Source of the DNA: an uncultured Prevotellaceae bacterium
GTDB lineage: Bacteria; Bacteroidota; Bacteroidia; Bacteroidales; Bacteroidaceae
DNA: 64,000 nucleotides
Assembly (NCBI GenBank): GCA_902800185.1
Contig: CADCDK010000007.1
Span: 62,001 to 126,000, forward strand
Direction: 5' to 3'
A program made the position numbers and the translations under genes. The stretch's first letter is position 1; the number at the start of each line of letters is the position of its first letter. Shown here in pieces: positions 42,057 through 51,949 of the stretch. The notes beneath the pieces are model-generated. The model searched no databases. It was not told the origin of the DNA and worked only from the letters and a program-made list of their open reading frames with translations.

Positions 42057-42731
42057 ATGAAAAGAATGTTTTTAATGGCCGCTATGTCGGTCGTCGTGCT
42101 TGCAGCCAGTGCTCAGGCTCGTTATGATGAGGGTACCATTACCATTCAGCCTCGTCTTGGTGTAACAGTAGCTGAATTGACCCATACTCCCAAGTTGCCC
42201 ATTGCTGGTGTGCCGGGTGGTGTTGATGCAGAAGCCATTGCTGGTTTCTTTATCGGTGCTGACGTAGAGTATTATCTCACTGACCGTATCGGTCTGTCGG
42301 CTGGTCTCAACTTCTCTCAGGCTGGTACTGGATGGAAAGATACCGATTTGTATTCGAATGGTTCGAAACACAGCTTCTCGGACATGAAGATTCAGACCAC
42401 TTATCTGAACGTTCCCTTGATGTTCAACTACTATGTACTGAAAGGTTTCGCATTGAAGGCTGGTGTGCAGATGAGTTTCCTGACCAATGCCAAGTTCAAG
42501 GCTAAGGAGGCTATTGATGGTTGGGAAAAGTCATATAGCGAGGGCTGCAAGGATTCATTTAAGAAGTTCGACCTCGCTATTCCCATTGGCTTGAGCTATG
42601 AATTCAAGATTCCTATCGTGCTTGATCTTCGCTACGACATCGGTTTGATGAAGGCAATCAAGGATAGCGACAAGAGCAACTGCAACAGAGTTGTTGACTT
42701 TACTGTCGGTTACAAGTTCGCCCTCAAATAA
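42057..42731 (+). CDS. Outer-membrane beta-barrel protein (PorT/OMP_b-brl type)
   Basis: 224 residues. Signal peptide MKRMFLMAAMSVVVLAASAQA, then alternating strands (ITIQPRLGVTVAEL, IGADVEYYLTDRIGLSAGLN, KIQTTYLNVPLMFNYYVLKG, KAGVQMSFLT, RVVDFTVGYKFALK) typical of eight-strand barrels in Bacteroidetes. Function unknown. A strong terminator follows at 42760-42791. Confidence 0.88.
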   Translation: MKRMFLMAAMSVVVLAASAQARYDEGTITIQPRLGVTVAELTHTPKLPIAGVPGGVDAEAIAGFFIGADVEYYLTDRIGLSAGLNFSQAGTGWKDTDLYSNGSKHSFSDMKIQTTYLNVPLMFNYYVLKGFALKAGVQMSFLTNAKFKAKEAIDGWEKSYSEGCKDSFKKFDLAIPIGLSYEFKIPIVLDLRYDIGLMKAIKDSDKSNCNRVVDFTVGYKFALK

Positions 42732-42759
42732 TCAAAAGATTGTCATTGATATCAATAGT

Positions 42760-42791
42760 AAAAGGATGTACCACGCGGTGCATCCTTTTTT
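42760..42791 (+). terminator. Intrinsic terminator after the barrel gene
   Basis: AAAAGGATGTACC and GGTGCATCCTTTT pair with loop ACGC and one mismatch, followed by a T-run. Confidence 0.85.
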
Positions 42792-42891
42792 CGATTTCGG
42801 CACATTCTCCCAAAGTAGCTTCCTCTTCCTTGAATGCGTTAATAATGCCTAAAAGCTGAGTGCGCTTTTCGGCTTTTCATGGAATAATTCG

Positions 42892-42899
42892 TAATTTTG
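42892..42899 (+). promoter_or_regulatory. -7 box TAATTTTG of the RND efflux operon
   Basis: TAATTTTG 84 bp before the adaptor gene start. Confidence 0.7.
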
Positions 42900-42983
42900 C
42901 ACCCGTAAAACTAAACGGAAAATTAGAGTTTTTCTTCTTTCTTCCTGTTAATGTGAATATTAGAACGATAAAATAAGAAAGGT

Positions 42984-44276
42984 ATGAAAATGAAAAAGTG
43001 TTTGATGCTGGCAACGATTGCCGCGTTTCTGGTGTCGTGCGGAGGAGGTGGCCGTCCCACATTCGGTGACAACGAGTACCCCGTGGAGACCGTGAATCCG
43101 AAGAGTGCTGCCATGCAGACAACGTACCCCGCAACAATCAAGGGTGTACAGGATGTTGAAATCCGTCCGAAGGTGTCGGGGTTCATTACGCAGGTTTGCG
43201 TCAAGGAAGGTCAGACGGTTGGTGCTGGTCAGCTTTTGTTTGTGATTGACAATGCTACGTATCAGGCTGCTGTGCGACAGGCTCAGGCTTCTGTGAACAC
43301 AGCTACAGCTCAGCTGAATACTGCCAAGCTGACCTACGAGAATAATAAGCAGTTGTTTGAAAAGCAAATCATAGGCCAATATGAACTTTCCACGGCAGAG
43401 AACTCCTATCATACCGCCGAGGCTTCGCTGGCACAGGCAAAGGCTTCACTGGCTTCGGCTCAGGAGACGCTGAGTTTCTGCTATGTGAAGAGTCCTGCTG
43501 CAGGTGTGGTCGGATCGCTGCCTTTCAAGGTAGGTGCCTTGGTGAGTGCTTCAAGCACACAGCCGTTGACCACCGTTTCCAACATCAGTTCTATGGAGGT
43601 CTATTTCTCCATGACAGAGAAGGACATCTTGGAGATGACCCAAGCGAGTGGTTCGCCTCAGGCTGCCATCAGCGCCATGCCTGTTGTGAAGCTGCAACTG
43701 GCCGATGGAAACATCTATAACCATCCGGGAACGGTGACCAAGATGAGCGGTGTGATAGATGCCGCTACGGGTTCGGTGCAGATGATTGCCGTCTTCCAGA
43801 ACCCCGAGAAGTTGCTGAAGAGTGGTGGCTCAGGAGCTATCATCGTGCCGCATGAAGCACACAACTCAGTTGTCATTCCGCAGAGATGTGTTTCAGAGGT
43901 GCAGAACAAGAAGTTCGTCTATATCCTGGGTAAGGACAATAAGGTAAAGTACACCGAGATCAAGGTTGATCCTAAGAATGACGGCAACAACTATGTGGTG
44001 ACTGATGGTTTGAAGACAGGTGATAGATATGTAACGAATGGAATCACCAAACTCTCTGACCAAATGGAGATTATTCCGATTTCGGAGAAACAGTATCAGC
44101 AAAAGATCAGCGATCAAGCCAAGGCAATGAGTTCAGGAGATGTGCTGGAAGCCATGAATGCCAAGGATTCTATTGGAATGTTGGTGATGGCCGTCGTGAT
44201 AGGTATCGCCGTGATTGTTGTGATATTCTTGTTAGGAATGTGGGTTGGAGCCATCAGAGCAAACAGGAAGAAGTAA
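42984..44276 (+). CDS. RND efflux periplasmic adaptor (lipoprotein) with C-terminal membrane helix
   Basis: 430 residues. Lipobox AFLVSC. Biotinyl-lipoyl-like and hairpin domains follow (EIRPKVSGFITQVCVKEGQT, VGAGQLLFVIDNATYQAAVR, KSPAAGVVGSLPFKVGALV), then the beta-barrel and membrane-proximal domains. It joins the RND pump with the outer-membrane channel. Unusually, it ends with a hydrophobic helix and basic tail (MLVMAVVIGIAVIVVIFLL, then WVGAIRANRKK), giving a second, C-terminal membrane anchor. It is the first gene of a three-gene efflux operon. Confidence 0.92.
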   Translation: MKMKKCLMLATIAAFLVSCGGGGRPTFGDNEYPVETVNPKSAAMQTTYPATIKGVQDVEIRPKVSGFITQVCVKEGQTVGAGQLLFVIDNATYQAAVRQAQASVNTATAQLNTAKLTYENNKQLFEKQIIGQYELSTAENSYHTAEASLAQAKASLASAQETLSFCYVKSPAAGVVGSLPFKVGALVSASSTQPLTTVSNISSMEVYFSMTEKDILEMTQASGSPQAAISAMPVVKLQLADGNIYNHPGTVTKMSGVIDAATGSVQMIAVFQNPEKLLKSGGSGAIIVPHEAHNSVVIPQRCVSEVQNKKFVYILGKDNKVKYTEIKVDPKNDGNNYVVTDGLKTGDRYVTNGITKLSDQMEIIPISEKQYQQKISDQAKAMSSGDVLEAMNAKDSIGMLVMAVVIGIAVIVVIFLLGMWVGAIRANRKK

Positions 44277-44279
44277 ATT

Positions 44280-44311
44280 GTGAATCGTCAATCGTCAAAT
44301 CGTAAATTAAC
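44280..44311 (+). repeat. Short AATCGTCA repeat in an operon gap
   Basis: GAATCGTCAATCGTCAAATCGTAAAT-like drifted units between the adaptor and pump genes, similar to the tract at 2136-2181. Confidence 0.5.
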
Positions 44312-47300
44312 ATGACTTTTACAACATTTATTAAACGCCCGGTGCTCTCGACGGTGATTTCCATCCTCATCGTCATCTTGGGTTTCATTGGTCTGGTGTC
44401 GCTGCCGATTGAGCAGTACCCGAATATCGCACCGCCAAACATTATGGTGATAACCAGCTATCCTGGTGCCGATGCTGAAACGGTGAAGAATGCTGTTATC
44501 ACCCCGTTGGAAGAGAGTATCAACGGTGTGGAAGGCATGGACTATATCACGTCAACGGCTTCGCCTGGCTCCGCGATGATTCAGGTGATGTTCCGTCAAG
44601 GCACGAACCCCGATATGTGTGCCGTGAACGTGCAGAACCGTGTGTCGCAGGCCACATCGTTGTTGCCCGCCGAAGTGAACCAGGTTGGTGTTCGCGTGGT
44701 GAAACGTCAATCCTCACAGGTAATCATGTACTCGTTGACATCCGACGGTCGCTACGATGATGAGTTCCTAACCAACTATAACGCCATCAACCTGATTCCT
44801 GCCATGAAGCGTATTCAGGGTGTGGGTGATGCTTCGAGCTTCAGTTCCAAGACTTACGCCATGCGTATATGGCTGAAGCCGGAAGTGCTGAAGCAGCATA
44901 GCCTGATGCCCAGTGATATTTCGGCAGTGCTGGCGGAACAGAACATCGAGGCTGCGCCCGGTAACTTCGGTCAACAGTCTGAAAATGTGGCATACGAGTA
45001 TGCCATGCGTTATACAGGTCGTTTCAAAAGTGCGGAGGAGTTTGGCAATATCATTATCAAAAGTGATGATGACGGCCAGACGCTGAAGCTGAAAGATATC
45101 GCCAAGATTGAGCTGGGTGGTGAAGGCTACGCAGTATCGATGCATAACAACGGTTTGCCCTCTATTCTGACGATGGTGCAGCAGGTGGCAGGTTCCAATG
45201 CCAACGAAATTGCCAAGCAGGTGAAGGCTGAGCTGGAATCGCAGCAGAAGCTGATGCCACCGGGTATGGAGGTGAAGATCAACTATGACGTGACGGAGTT
45301 CCTTTATGCTGCTATTGAAGAGGTGGTGTTCACACTCTTCATGACGCTGGCACTGGTGTTCATCGTGGTATATGTATTCCTGCAGGATATGCGCTCAACG
45401 CTGATTCCGTTGATTGCGGTTCCTGTATCACTGGTCGGTACGTTCTTCTTCCTCAATGTGATGGGTTTCTCCATCAACCTGTTGGTGCTCTCGGCCTTGT
45501 TGTTGGCCATTGCCATTGTGGTGGACGATGCCATTGTGGTGGTAGAGGCCGTACATGCCAAGCTCGACCAAGGATATAAAAGTTCGCTGACGGCTTCCAT
45601 CGATGCCATGAATGAAATATCGGGCGCAATCATCTCCATCACGCTGGTGATGGCTTCGGTGTTCATTCCTGTCTCGTTCATGGGTGGCACAAGCGGAACC
45701 TTCTATCGTGAGTTCGGTGTGACGATGGCTGTGAGCATCTTCATCTCGGCCTTGAATGCCCTGACACTCTCACCAGCTCTTTGCGCCATTTTCCTGAAAC
45801 CGCACGATGCGGAGGGACACGAGCGCAAGATGTCGGTTGTTGACCGTTGGCATATGGGCTTCAACGTGGCATACGAGAAAGTGATGGGCAGATACAAGAA
45901 CAGTGTAGAGAAACTGGTTCACAAGCCCGTACTCATCATCGTTGGTGTAGTGGCGGGTATTGCGGCCCTTGTCGTTACCATGTCAACGACCAAGACGGGA
46001 CTTGTGCCCGACGAGGATACCGGTACGATATTCTGTACCATTTCCATGCCTCCTGCAACGTCGGAGGCTCGCACCAAGCAAGTGGTACATCAGGTGGACT
46101 CCATTCTTTCCGAGATTCCTGCCATCAAGAACCGTGAACAGATTCAGGGTTATAACTTTATTGCCGGTGCCGGTTCGGATCAGGGTACCTTTATCATCAA
46201 GCTGAAGCCGTTTGAGGAGCGTCAGAAAGGTCTTTGGTGGAAAATCAGTGGATTGTGGGAAGGAGATGGCATTTATCGCTTCTTCATCAATCCTTATGAG
46301 GCAACAGGTGTCTTGGCGCAAATCTATCTGAAGACGGCCCATATCAAGGATGCCCAAATCCTGGCTTTCTCACCACCTATGATTCCTGGCTTCTCGGCCA
46401 ACTCGGGTATCTCAATGGTGATGCAGGACCGTACGGGTGGAGACCTGAATAAGTTCTTCGGCATTGTCAAGGACTATCTGGCAGAACTGAACAAGCGTCC
46501 TGAATTCCAGACGGCCATGACTTCGTATAACCCCAACTATCCGCAGTACATGGTAAACGTTGATGTTGCCAAGTGTAAACAAGCTGGCATTTCGCCCACT
46601 ACCGTGCTTTCTACCTTGCAAGGCTATTATGGTGGACTCTATGCCTCGAACTTTAACAGCTATGGTAAGCTGTATCGTGTGATGATTCAGGGCACCCCTG
46701 ATTCACGCATGACGCCGGAGTCAATGAATAGTATATATGTACGCACGCCCGCGGGAATGGCTCCTATTCAGGAATTCTGTCATCTGGACCGCGTGTATGG
46801 TCCGATGAATATCAGCCGTTTCAACCTGTACACCAGTATCAACGTGACGGCAACGGTGGCTGACGGCTATTCCACAGGTGAGGCTTTGAAGGCTGCTCAG
46901 GAGGTGGCTGCCGAGATGCTGCCCACAGGCTACTCTTACGACTATCAGGGTCTGACGCGTGAGGAGGCAAAGGCATCGAATACCACAGCCATCATCTTCC
47001 TGCTGTGCTTCATCTTTATCTATCTGATTCTGTCGGCACAGTACGAGTCGTATATCCTGCCGCTGTCGGTAGTACTCTCCGTGCCCTTCGGACTGGCTGG
47101 CTGTTTCCTGTTTACGATGATGTTTGGTCATTCCAACGACATCTACATGCAGATTTCGTTGATTATGCTGATTGGTCTGTTGGCGAAGAATGCTATTCTG
47201 ATTGTGCAGTTTGCTTTGGAACGCCGACAGCTCGGTATGGCCATCTCATGGTCTGCCGTGTTGGGTTCGGCAGCACGTCTGCGTCCTATTCTGATGACCT

Positions 47301-47572
47301 CGCTTGCTATGGTTATTGGTCTGTTGCCAATGATGTTTGCCAGTGGTGTGGGTAAGAACGGTAACCAGACACTGGGTGCGGCAGCTGTGGGCGGTATGCT
47401 CATTGGTACACTCTGTCAGCTGTTTGTCGTGCCGACCCTGTTCGTGCTCTTCCAGAGTCTGCAGGAGAAGATTCGCCCGATGGTCTTCAATGACGATGTG
47501 AACGAAGAGGCTGCAGCCGAACTGGAGCAGTACGCTCATGGTAAACCTGTAGAATATGTAGTGGAGGAATAA
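44312..47572 (+). CDS. RND multidrug efflux pump, inner-membrane subunit
   Basis: 1086 residues, full length for the AcrB/HAE1 family. Twelve membrane helices in two sets, with large periplasmic loops after TM1 and TM7. Family motifs are present: FIKRPVLSTVISILIVILGF at the start, SYPGADAETV, the proton-relay block VVDDAIVVVEA in TM4, SPALCAIFLKP, and GLLAKNAILIVQFA in the second half. It uses the proton gradient to export drugs, bile salts or similar compounds. Gene order adaptor-pump-channel is standard; the channel gene starts 4 bp after the stop. Confidence 0.95.
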   Translation: MTFTTFIKRPVLSTVISILIVILGFIGLVSLPIEQYPNIAPPNIMVITSYPGADAETVKNAVITPLEESINGVEGMDYITSTASPGSAMIQVMFRQGTNPDMCAVNVQNRVSQATSLLPAEVNQVGVRVVKRQSSQVIMYSLTSDGRYDDEFLTNYNAINLIPAMKRIQGVGDASSFSSKTYAMRIWLKPEVLKQHSLMPSDISAVLAEQNIEAAPGNFGQQSENVAYEYAMRYTGRFKSAEEFGNIIIKSDDDGQTLKLKDIAKIELGGEGYAVSMHNNGLPSILTMVQQVAGSNANEIAKQVKAELESQQKLMPPGMEVKINYDVTEFLYAAIEEVVFTLFMTLALVFIVVYVFLQDMRSTLIPLIAVPVSLVGTFFFLNVMGFSINLLVLSALLLAIAIVVDDAIVVVEAVHAKLDQGYKSSLTASIDAMNEISGAIISITLVMASVFIPVSFMGGTSGTFYREFGVTMAVSIFISALNALTLSPALCAIFLKPHDAEGHERKMSVVDRWHMGFNVAYEKVMGRYKNSVEKLVHKPVLIIVGVVAGIAALVVTMSTTKTGLVPDEDTGTIFCTISMPPATSEARTKQVVHQVDSILSEIPAIKNREQIQGYNFIAGAGSDQGTFIIKLKPFEERQKGLWWKISGLWEGDGIYRFFINPYEATGVLAQIYLKTAHIKDAQILAFSPPMIPGFSANSGISMVMQDRTGGDLNKFFGIVKDYLAELNKRPEFQTAMTSYNPNYPQYMVNVDVAKCKQAGISPTTVLSTLQGYYGGLYASNFNSYGKLYRVMIQGTPDSRMTPESMNSIYVRTPAGMAPIQEFCHLDRVYGPMNISRFNLYTSINVTATVADGYSTGEALKAAQEVAAEMLPTGYSYDYQGLTREEAKASNTTAIIFLLCFIFIYLILSAQYESYILPLSVVLSVPFGLAGCFLFTMMFGHSNDIYMQISLIMLIGLLAKNAILIVQFALERRQLGMAISWSAVLGSAARLRPILMTSLAMVIGLLPMMFASGVGKNGNQTLGAAAVGGMLIGTLCQLFVVPTLFVLFQSLQEKIRPMVFNDDVNEEAAAELEQYAHGKPVEYVVEE

Positions 47573-47576
47573 GGAT

Positions 47577-48971
47577 ATGAAGAAACTGAATATAGTATTA
47601 GTAGGTCTTGCGGCTGTCGTGCTGACGGGCTGTAAGAGCCTCTACGGAAAATATGAGCGTCCAGATGTGAATACGGAAGGAATCCTGCGCGATCCTGTTT
47701 CGCTGACCGATACCTTGACGGGCGAGGCTGGGGACACTTTTGGCAATCTGCCTTGGCGCAGCGTATTTACCGATGCTCGATTGCAACAGCTTATAGAGAC
47801 GGCACTTGCCAGTAATCCCGATTTGCTGAATGCTGCCCTTAACGTAAAGATGTCCGAGGCACAGCTGAAAGCTTCCCGTCTGGCTTTCCTGCCGCAGTTC
47901 TCGTTCACCCCGCAGGGTACGATTGCTTCATGGGACGGGCAAAAGGCAACGAAGACCTATCAGCTTCCCATTGCTGCCTCGTGGAATGTGGATCTCTTTG
48001 GAAATCTGCTCTCTCAGAAACGATCTGCTCAGGTGGCGTTGCTGGCATCGAAGGATTATCAGATTGCTGTGCAGGCAAGTATCATCTCGGGTGTCGCCAA
48101 CATGTACTATACGCTGTTGATGCTCGACTCGCAGATGAAGGTCATCACCGACATGGAACAGCTTACCAAGGAAACATGGGAGACCATGAAAGCTTTGAAG
48201 GAAACCCGTGTGGGCTATCGCTCTACGTCGGTGCAGAGTGCCGAGGCTAACTATTATTCTGTGCAGACACAACGCATTGACATCCAGCGACAGATTCGCG
48301 AGGTAGAGAACTCTCTCTCGCTCCTGCTCGGACAGCCGGCACAGACCATTGCCCGTGGAAAACTCGAAGAGCAAAACCTGCCTTCTGAGTTCTCATTGGG
48401 CGTAGGCATCCAACTGCTTGCCAACCGTGCCGATGTGCATGCCGCAGAAATGCAGCTTGCCCAGTGCTTCTATGGCATAGAAACAGCTCGCAGTCGTTTC
48501 TATCCGCAGCTGACCATCTCGCCCACGGGAACGTTCACCAACAATAGTGGTGCAGGCATTGTCAATCCCGGCAAGTGGCTTCTCTCGGCCGTGGGCAGTC
48601 TGACACAGCCCATCTTCATGAGAGGACAGCTCACAATGGGACTGAAAGTGGCCAAAGCCCAATATGAACAGGCTTACAACTCTTGGCAGAATGCTGTGCT
48701 CTCTGCAGGAAGTGAAGTCTCCAATGCTTTGGTGCAGTATAACTCGTCTGACGAGAAGAGTCGCATTGAGGCAGAGCAAATTAAGGTGCTGGAGCAAAAC
48801 GTGAAGGATACACGTGAGCTTTTCACCAGTTCTGGTAACAGCACCTATCTGGAGGTTATTCAGGCACAGAACACGCTGCTCAACGCTCAAATCTCGAAGA
48901 TTACTGACGACTTCAACAAGATGCAGGCGGTGGTTAGTCTCTATCAGGCATTAGGCGGAGGAGCGAAGTAA
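47577..48971 (+). CDS. Outer-membrane efflux channel, TolC/OprM family lipoprotein
   Basis: 464 residues. Lipobox VVLTGC with the Cys at about residue 19. The TolC repeat pattern is visible twice (LQQLIETALASNPDLLNAAL... and GVGIQLLANRADVHAAEMQL), with long helical stretches forming the periplasmic tunnel. It completes the efflux complex with the two upstream genes. Confidence 0.94.
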   Translation: MKKLNIVLVGLAAVVLTGCKSLYGKYERPDVNTEGILRDPVSLTDTLTGEAGDTFGNLPWRSVFTDARLQQLIETALASNPDLLNAALNVKMSEAQLKASRLAFLPQFSFTPQGTIASWDGQKATKTYQLPIAASWNVDLFGNLLSQKRSAQVALLASKDYQIAVQASIISGVANMYYTLLMLDSQMKVITDMEQLTKETWETMKALKETRVGYRSTSVQSAEANYYSVQTQRIDIQRQIREVENSLSLLLGQPAQTIARGKLEEQNLPSEFSLGVGIQLLANRADVHAAEMQLAQCFYGIETARSRFYPQLTISPTGTFTNNSGAGIVNPGKWLLSAVGSLTQPIFMRGQLTMGLKVAKAQYEQAYNSWQNAVLSAGSEVSNALVQYNSSDEKSRIEAEQIKVLEQNVKDTRELFTSSGNSTYLEVIQAQNTLLNAQISKITDDFNKMQAVVSLYQALGGGAK

Positions 48972-49021
48972 GCGAGCCAAAGCCCTTAACGACAATAAAT
49001 AAACGATTACTGAAATATATT

Positions 49022-49807
49022 ATGGCAAGCGAAATAAGTCCAAGAGCAGAAGTCAGTCCCAAAGCAAAGATTGGCAATAACTGCAAGATATTCCCTTTCG
49101 TCTATATTGAAGACGACGTAGTCATTGGCGACAATTGCATCATCTTTCCCTTTGTGAGCATCCTCAATGGAACCCGCATGGGCAACAACAATAAGGTGCA
49201 TCAGGGTGCCGTGCTTGCGGCCCTTCCTCAGGATTTCAACTTTCGTGGTGAGAAGAGTGAGCTGGTGATTGGCAACTACAACATCATACGCGAGAACGTT
49301 GTCATCAACCGTGCCACACACAGGGGAGGGCAGACGGTCATTGGCGATTACAACTTCCTGATGGAGGGTGTACACATCTCCCACGACACGAAGGTGGCTA
49401 ACCATTGCGTCTTTGGATATGGTACGAAGATTGCCGGCGACTGTCAGGTCGATAGTGGGGTCATCTTCTCTACATCAGTCATTGCAAATGCAAAGACGCG
49501 TGTGGGCGAAGGTGCGATGGTGCAGGCAGGTACGACCTTCTCCAAGGATGTTCCTCCGTTTATCGTTGCCGGTGGAAAACCGGTGGAGTATCAAGGGCCC
49601 AACAAGACCATGATGACAGCCAAGGGGATTGACGAGAAAGTACAGAAGCACATCTCCAATGCCTATCGTCTGGTGTTCAACGGCCAGAACAGTGTCTTTG
49701 ATGCTGTTCTGCAAATCAAGGATCAGGTGCCTGACAGTCCGGAGATCCAGACCATTACCCGCTTTATCGACAGCACGAAGTTAGGTATCGTGGGTAAGAA
49801 CTTTTAG
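49022..49807 (+). CDS. lpxA: Acyl-ACP:UDP-N-acetylglucosamine O-acyltransferase
   Basis: 261 residues, usual length. Left-handed beta-helix of hexapeptide repeats (ISPRAEVSPKAKIGNN, VVIGDNCIIFPFVSI) and the catalytic His in NFLMEGVHISHDTKV. It performs the first step of lipid A synthesis. It follows the efflux genes by 50 bp; the other lpx genes are not here. Confidence 0.95.
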   Translation: MASEISPRAEVSPKAKIGNNCKIFPFVYIEDDVVIGDNCIIFPFVSILNGTRMGNNNKVHQGAVLAALPQDFNFRGEKSELVIGNYNIIRENVVINRATHRGGQTVIGDYNFLMEGVHISHDTKVANHCVFGYGTKIAGDCQVDSGVIFSTSVIANAKTRVGEGAMVQAGTTFSKDVPPFIVAGGKPVEYQGPNKTMMTAKGIDEKVQKHISNAYRLVFNGQNSVFDAVLQIKDQVPDSPEIQTITRFIDSTKLGIVGKNF

Positions 49808-49826
49808 AAGTGAAAGATAGAATATA

Positions 49827-50612
49827 TCAATAGCTGGCGGAACAAGGAATCCCCAATGCAAGGACTCGGTCGCAAATGCGGTCGAGTTCTTCTTTTGTAG
49901 CCTTGGCAAGAGTTGGGTCGGGCGTCTCGCGATCGATGGTGTAGATCATCACCTGTTGGGGCTGTATATTTTTGACGGCTTGTAGCCAGGGATTGACAAA
50001 CTCGTCGGTGGTGTTGTCGATGGCGGGAAGATGGTCGATGGTGGTTGAGCGTTTCAGGAACATGGTCTGGATGATGACGTGCCCGTTGAAGCGCTTCAGG
50101 TTGTCGATAACCTCGGAAACGTTATAGCGACCGGTGGGACGGTCGATGCTTTGGATGAATGTCTCGTCAACGGTGTCGAGCTTTTGGATGTTGTTATCCA
50201 CCAGCATGAGTGCATCGTGTACGTCCTTGCGGTGCAGCATGGTAGCATTGCTCAATACCGATACTTTGGCTTCGGGGCAATATTGGTTGCGCAGACGGAT
50301 GGTATCGCTGATGATGCCGGCAAATTGCGGATGTGCCGTCGGCTCACCGTTGCCAGCAAAGGTCAGTACATCGGGTCGCATTCCTTCGGCTTGCATTTCC
50401 TTCAGTTTCTTTTCCAAAGCCGATGCCGTTTCCTCCCTCGTCGGTCGGGGCAGGGTGGGGCGGAAGTCCTTGTTGAATCCACACTCGCAATAGATGCAGT
50501 CAAAGGTACACACTTTGCCGTCGGCAGGCATGAGGTTGATGCCCAACGAGATTCCAAGTCGGCGGCTATGAACGGGCCCGAAGATTGGGGCTGGATAAAT
50601 CACTGTGCTCAT
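49827..50612 (-). CDS. Radical SAM protein
   Basis: 261 residues from the Met at 50612, which lies 19 bp after a -7 box at 50632-50639. The radical SAM cluster motif is CTFDCIYCECG (CxxxCxxC), followed by TFAGNGEPTAHPQF. The family (often annotated as a radical SAM protein of the MoaA-like group, YfkAB-type) has no firmly known substrate. It is convergent with lpxA; only 19 bp separate the stop codons. Confidence 0.9.
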   Translation of the reverse strand: MSTVIYPAPIFGPVHSRRLGISLGINLMPADGKVCTFDCIYCECGFNKDFRPTLPRPTREETASALEKKLKEMQAEGMRPDVLTFAGNGEPTAHPQFAGIISDTIRLRNQYCPEAKVSVLSNATMLHRKDVHDALMLVDNNIQKLDTVDETFIQSIDRPTGRYNVSEVIDNLKRFNGHVIIQTMFLKRSTTIDHLPAIDNTTDEFVNPWLQAVKNIQPQQVMIYTIDRETPDPTLAKATKEELDRICDRVLALGIPCSASY

Positions 50613-50631
50613 AATTGCTTGCAAAATTAAG

Positions 50632-50639
50632 TATTATTT
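50632..50639 (-). promoter_or_regulatory. -7 box (TAATTTTG on minus) of the radical SAM gene
   Basis: CAAAATTA on plus; fixes the start of the gene at 50612 rather than 50624. Confidence 0.65.
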
Positions 50640-50750
50640 CTGAATTGTAAGCACAGTTCCTGGAAAAAGCAAAGCAAGGCTATCTGTTAAATATCTGTAA
50701 ATTGATGGGAAAACTCGGAAGAAGTGGGCTCCCTACTCTTAACTTTTCTG

Positions 50751-50758
50751 TACCTTTG
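50751..50758 (+). promoter_or_regulatory. -7 box TACCTTTG of the ftsX operon
   Basis: TACCTTTG 32 bp before the ftsX start. Confidence 0.7.
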
Positions 50759-50790
50759 CAGATAAATTTGGTGTATTATACCCTTTTGGA

Positions 50791-51669
50791 ATGAAGAAAA
50801 GACGAAATAAATCCCGCAAGCATCGTGGCTTGCAGGCTGTAACGCTGTGCATCAGTACGGCGATGGTACTTGTTCTTTTAGGTTTGGTGGTGTTTGCTGT
50901 GCTCACGGGGCGCAACCTTTCTTCCTATATGAAAGAGAACCTGACGGTGACAATGATGCTCGAACAGGACATGACTGACCCCGAAGCTCGTCAGCTTTGC
51001 AAAAAGCTGCAGGCTCGCCCCTATATTAAGCAGATGCAGTATGTTAGTAAGGAGCAGGCACTGAAAGAAGGCATCGTAGAATTGGGAGCAGATCCCAGCG
51101 AGTTCGTGGGAAGCAACCCGTTTCTTTCTTCTGTGGAACTGACGCTGAAGGCAGAGTATGCCAATAGTGACTCGCTATTGTGGATAGGCAAAGAGTTGAA
51201 AGCCATACCGAAGGTGAGCGAGATCAGTTACCAGAAAGAGCTGATAGACACCGTCAACCGCAATCTTGCCAAGATATCTTTGGTGTTGTTGGTGCTGGCG
51301 GTATTGCTCACGTTTGTTTCTTTCTCCTTAATTAATAATACGGTGCGGCTGAGTATCTATGCTCGTCGCTTCTCAATTCACACGATGAAGCTGGTGGGTG
51401 CCTCATGGCGATTCATCCGCGGTCCTTTCATGCGTCAGGCATTACTTGTCGGTTTGTTGGCATCGGTGCTTGCCTGTGGCGTGCTTGGGGGATTCATCTA
51501 TGCGCTCTATTTCTATGAGCCAGAGGTGCTGATGGTGCTGACGTGGGAAGTGCTGGCTATTACAGCTGGTGCAGTATTCTTCTTTGGCATTACCATCACG
51601 GCTGTCTGCACCGCTATCTCGGTCAACAAGTTCCTGCGGATGAAGGCGGGCGATTTGTATAAGATATAA
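50791..51669 (+). CDS. ftsX: Cell division protein FtsX
   Basis: 292 residues. A basic N-terminal tail (MKKRRNKSRKHRG), TM1, a periplasmic domain (about 50-165), then three more membrane helices; the motif MKLVGASWRFIRGPF after TM2 is typical of FtsX. With FtsE it controls peptidoglycan hydrolases at the division site. FtsE is not adjacent. It heads a run with DUF3098, uppP, truB, queA and folK. Confidence 0.93.
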   Translation: MKKRRNKSRKHRGLQAVTLCISTAMVLVLLGLVVFAVLTGRNLSSYMKENLTVTMMLEQDMTDPEARQLCKKLQARPYIKQMQYVSKEQALKEGIVELGADPSEFVGSNPFLSSVELTLKAEYANSDSLLWIGKELKAIPKVSEISYQKELIDTVNRNLAKISLVLLVLAVLLTFVSFSLINNTVRLSIYARRFSIHTMKLVGASWRFIRGPFMRQALLVGLLASVLACGVLGGFIYALYFYEPEVLMVLTWEVLAITAGAVFFFGITITAVCTAISVNKFLRMKAGDLYKI

Positions 51670-51718
51670 GGAGCTTAAGGAGTTAAACAAAGAAATCATA
51701 AAAACGAAAGATCATAAA

Positions 51719-51946
51719 ATGGAAAAAAGGAATTTGGCGTTTGGTAAGACCAACTTCATCCTGTTGGGGGTGAGCATGTTGGTTGTTATTATCGGCTTCA
51801 TCCTGATGAGTGGAGGTGAGTCAACTGATGCGGCTTATGACCCGGAGATTTTTAATGCCATGCGCATCAAGGTCGCTCCTGTTGTTTGCTTCATTGGCTT
51901 CGTGTCGATGATATATGCTATTATTCATAAGCCTAAAAGCGAATAA
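51719..51946 (+). CDS. DUF3098 membrane protein
   Basis: 75 residues with two membrane helices (FILLGVSMLVVIIGFILMSGG and VAPVVCFIGFVSMIYAIIH). The family is found in Bacteroidetes next to ftsX and uppP, as here. Function unknown; context suggests cell envelope or division. Confidence 0.9.
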   Translation: MEKRNLAFGKTNFILLGVSMLVVIIGFILMSGGESTDAAYDPEIFNAMRIKVAPVVCFIGFVSMIYAIIHKPKSE

Positions 51947-51949
51947 GAA

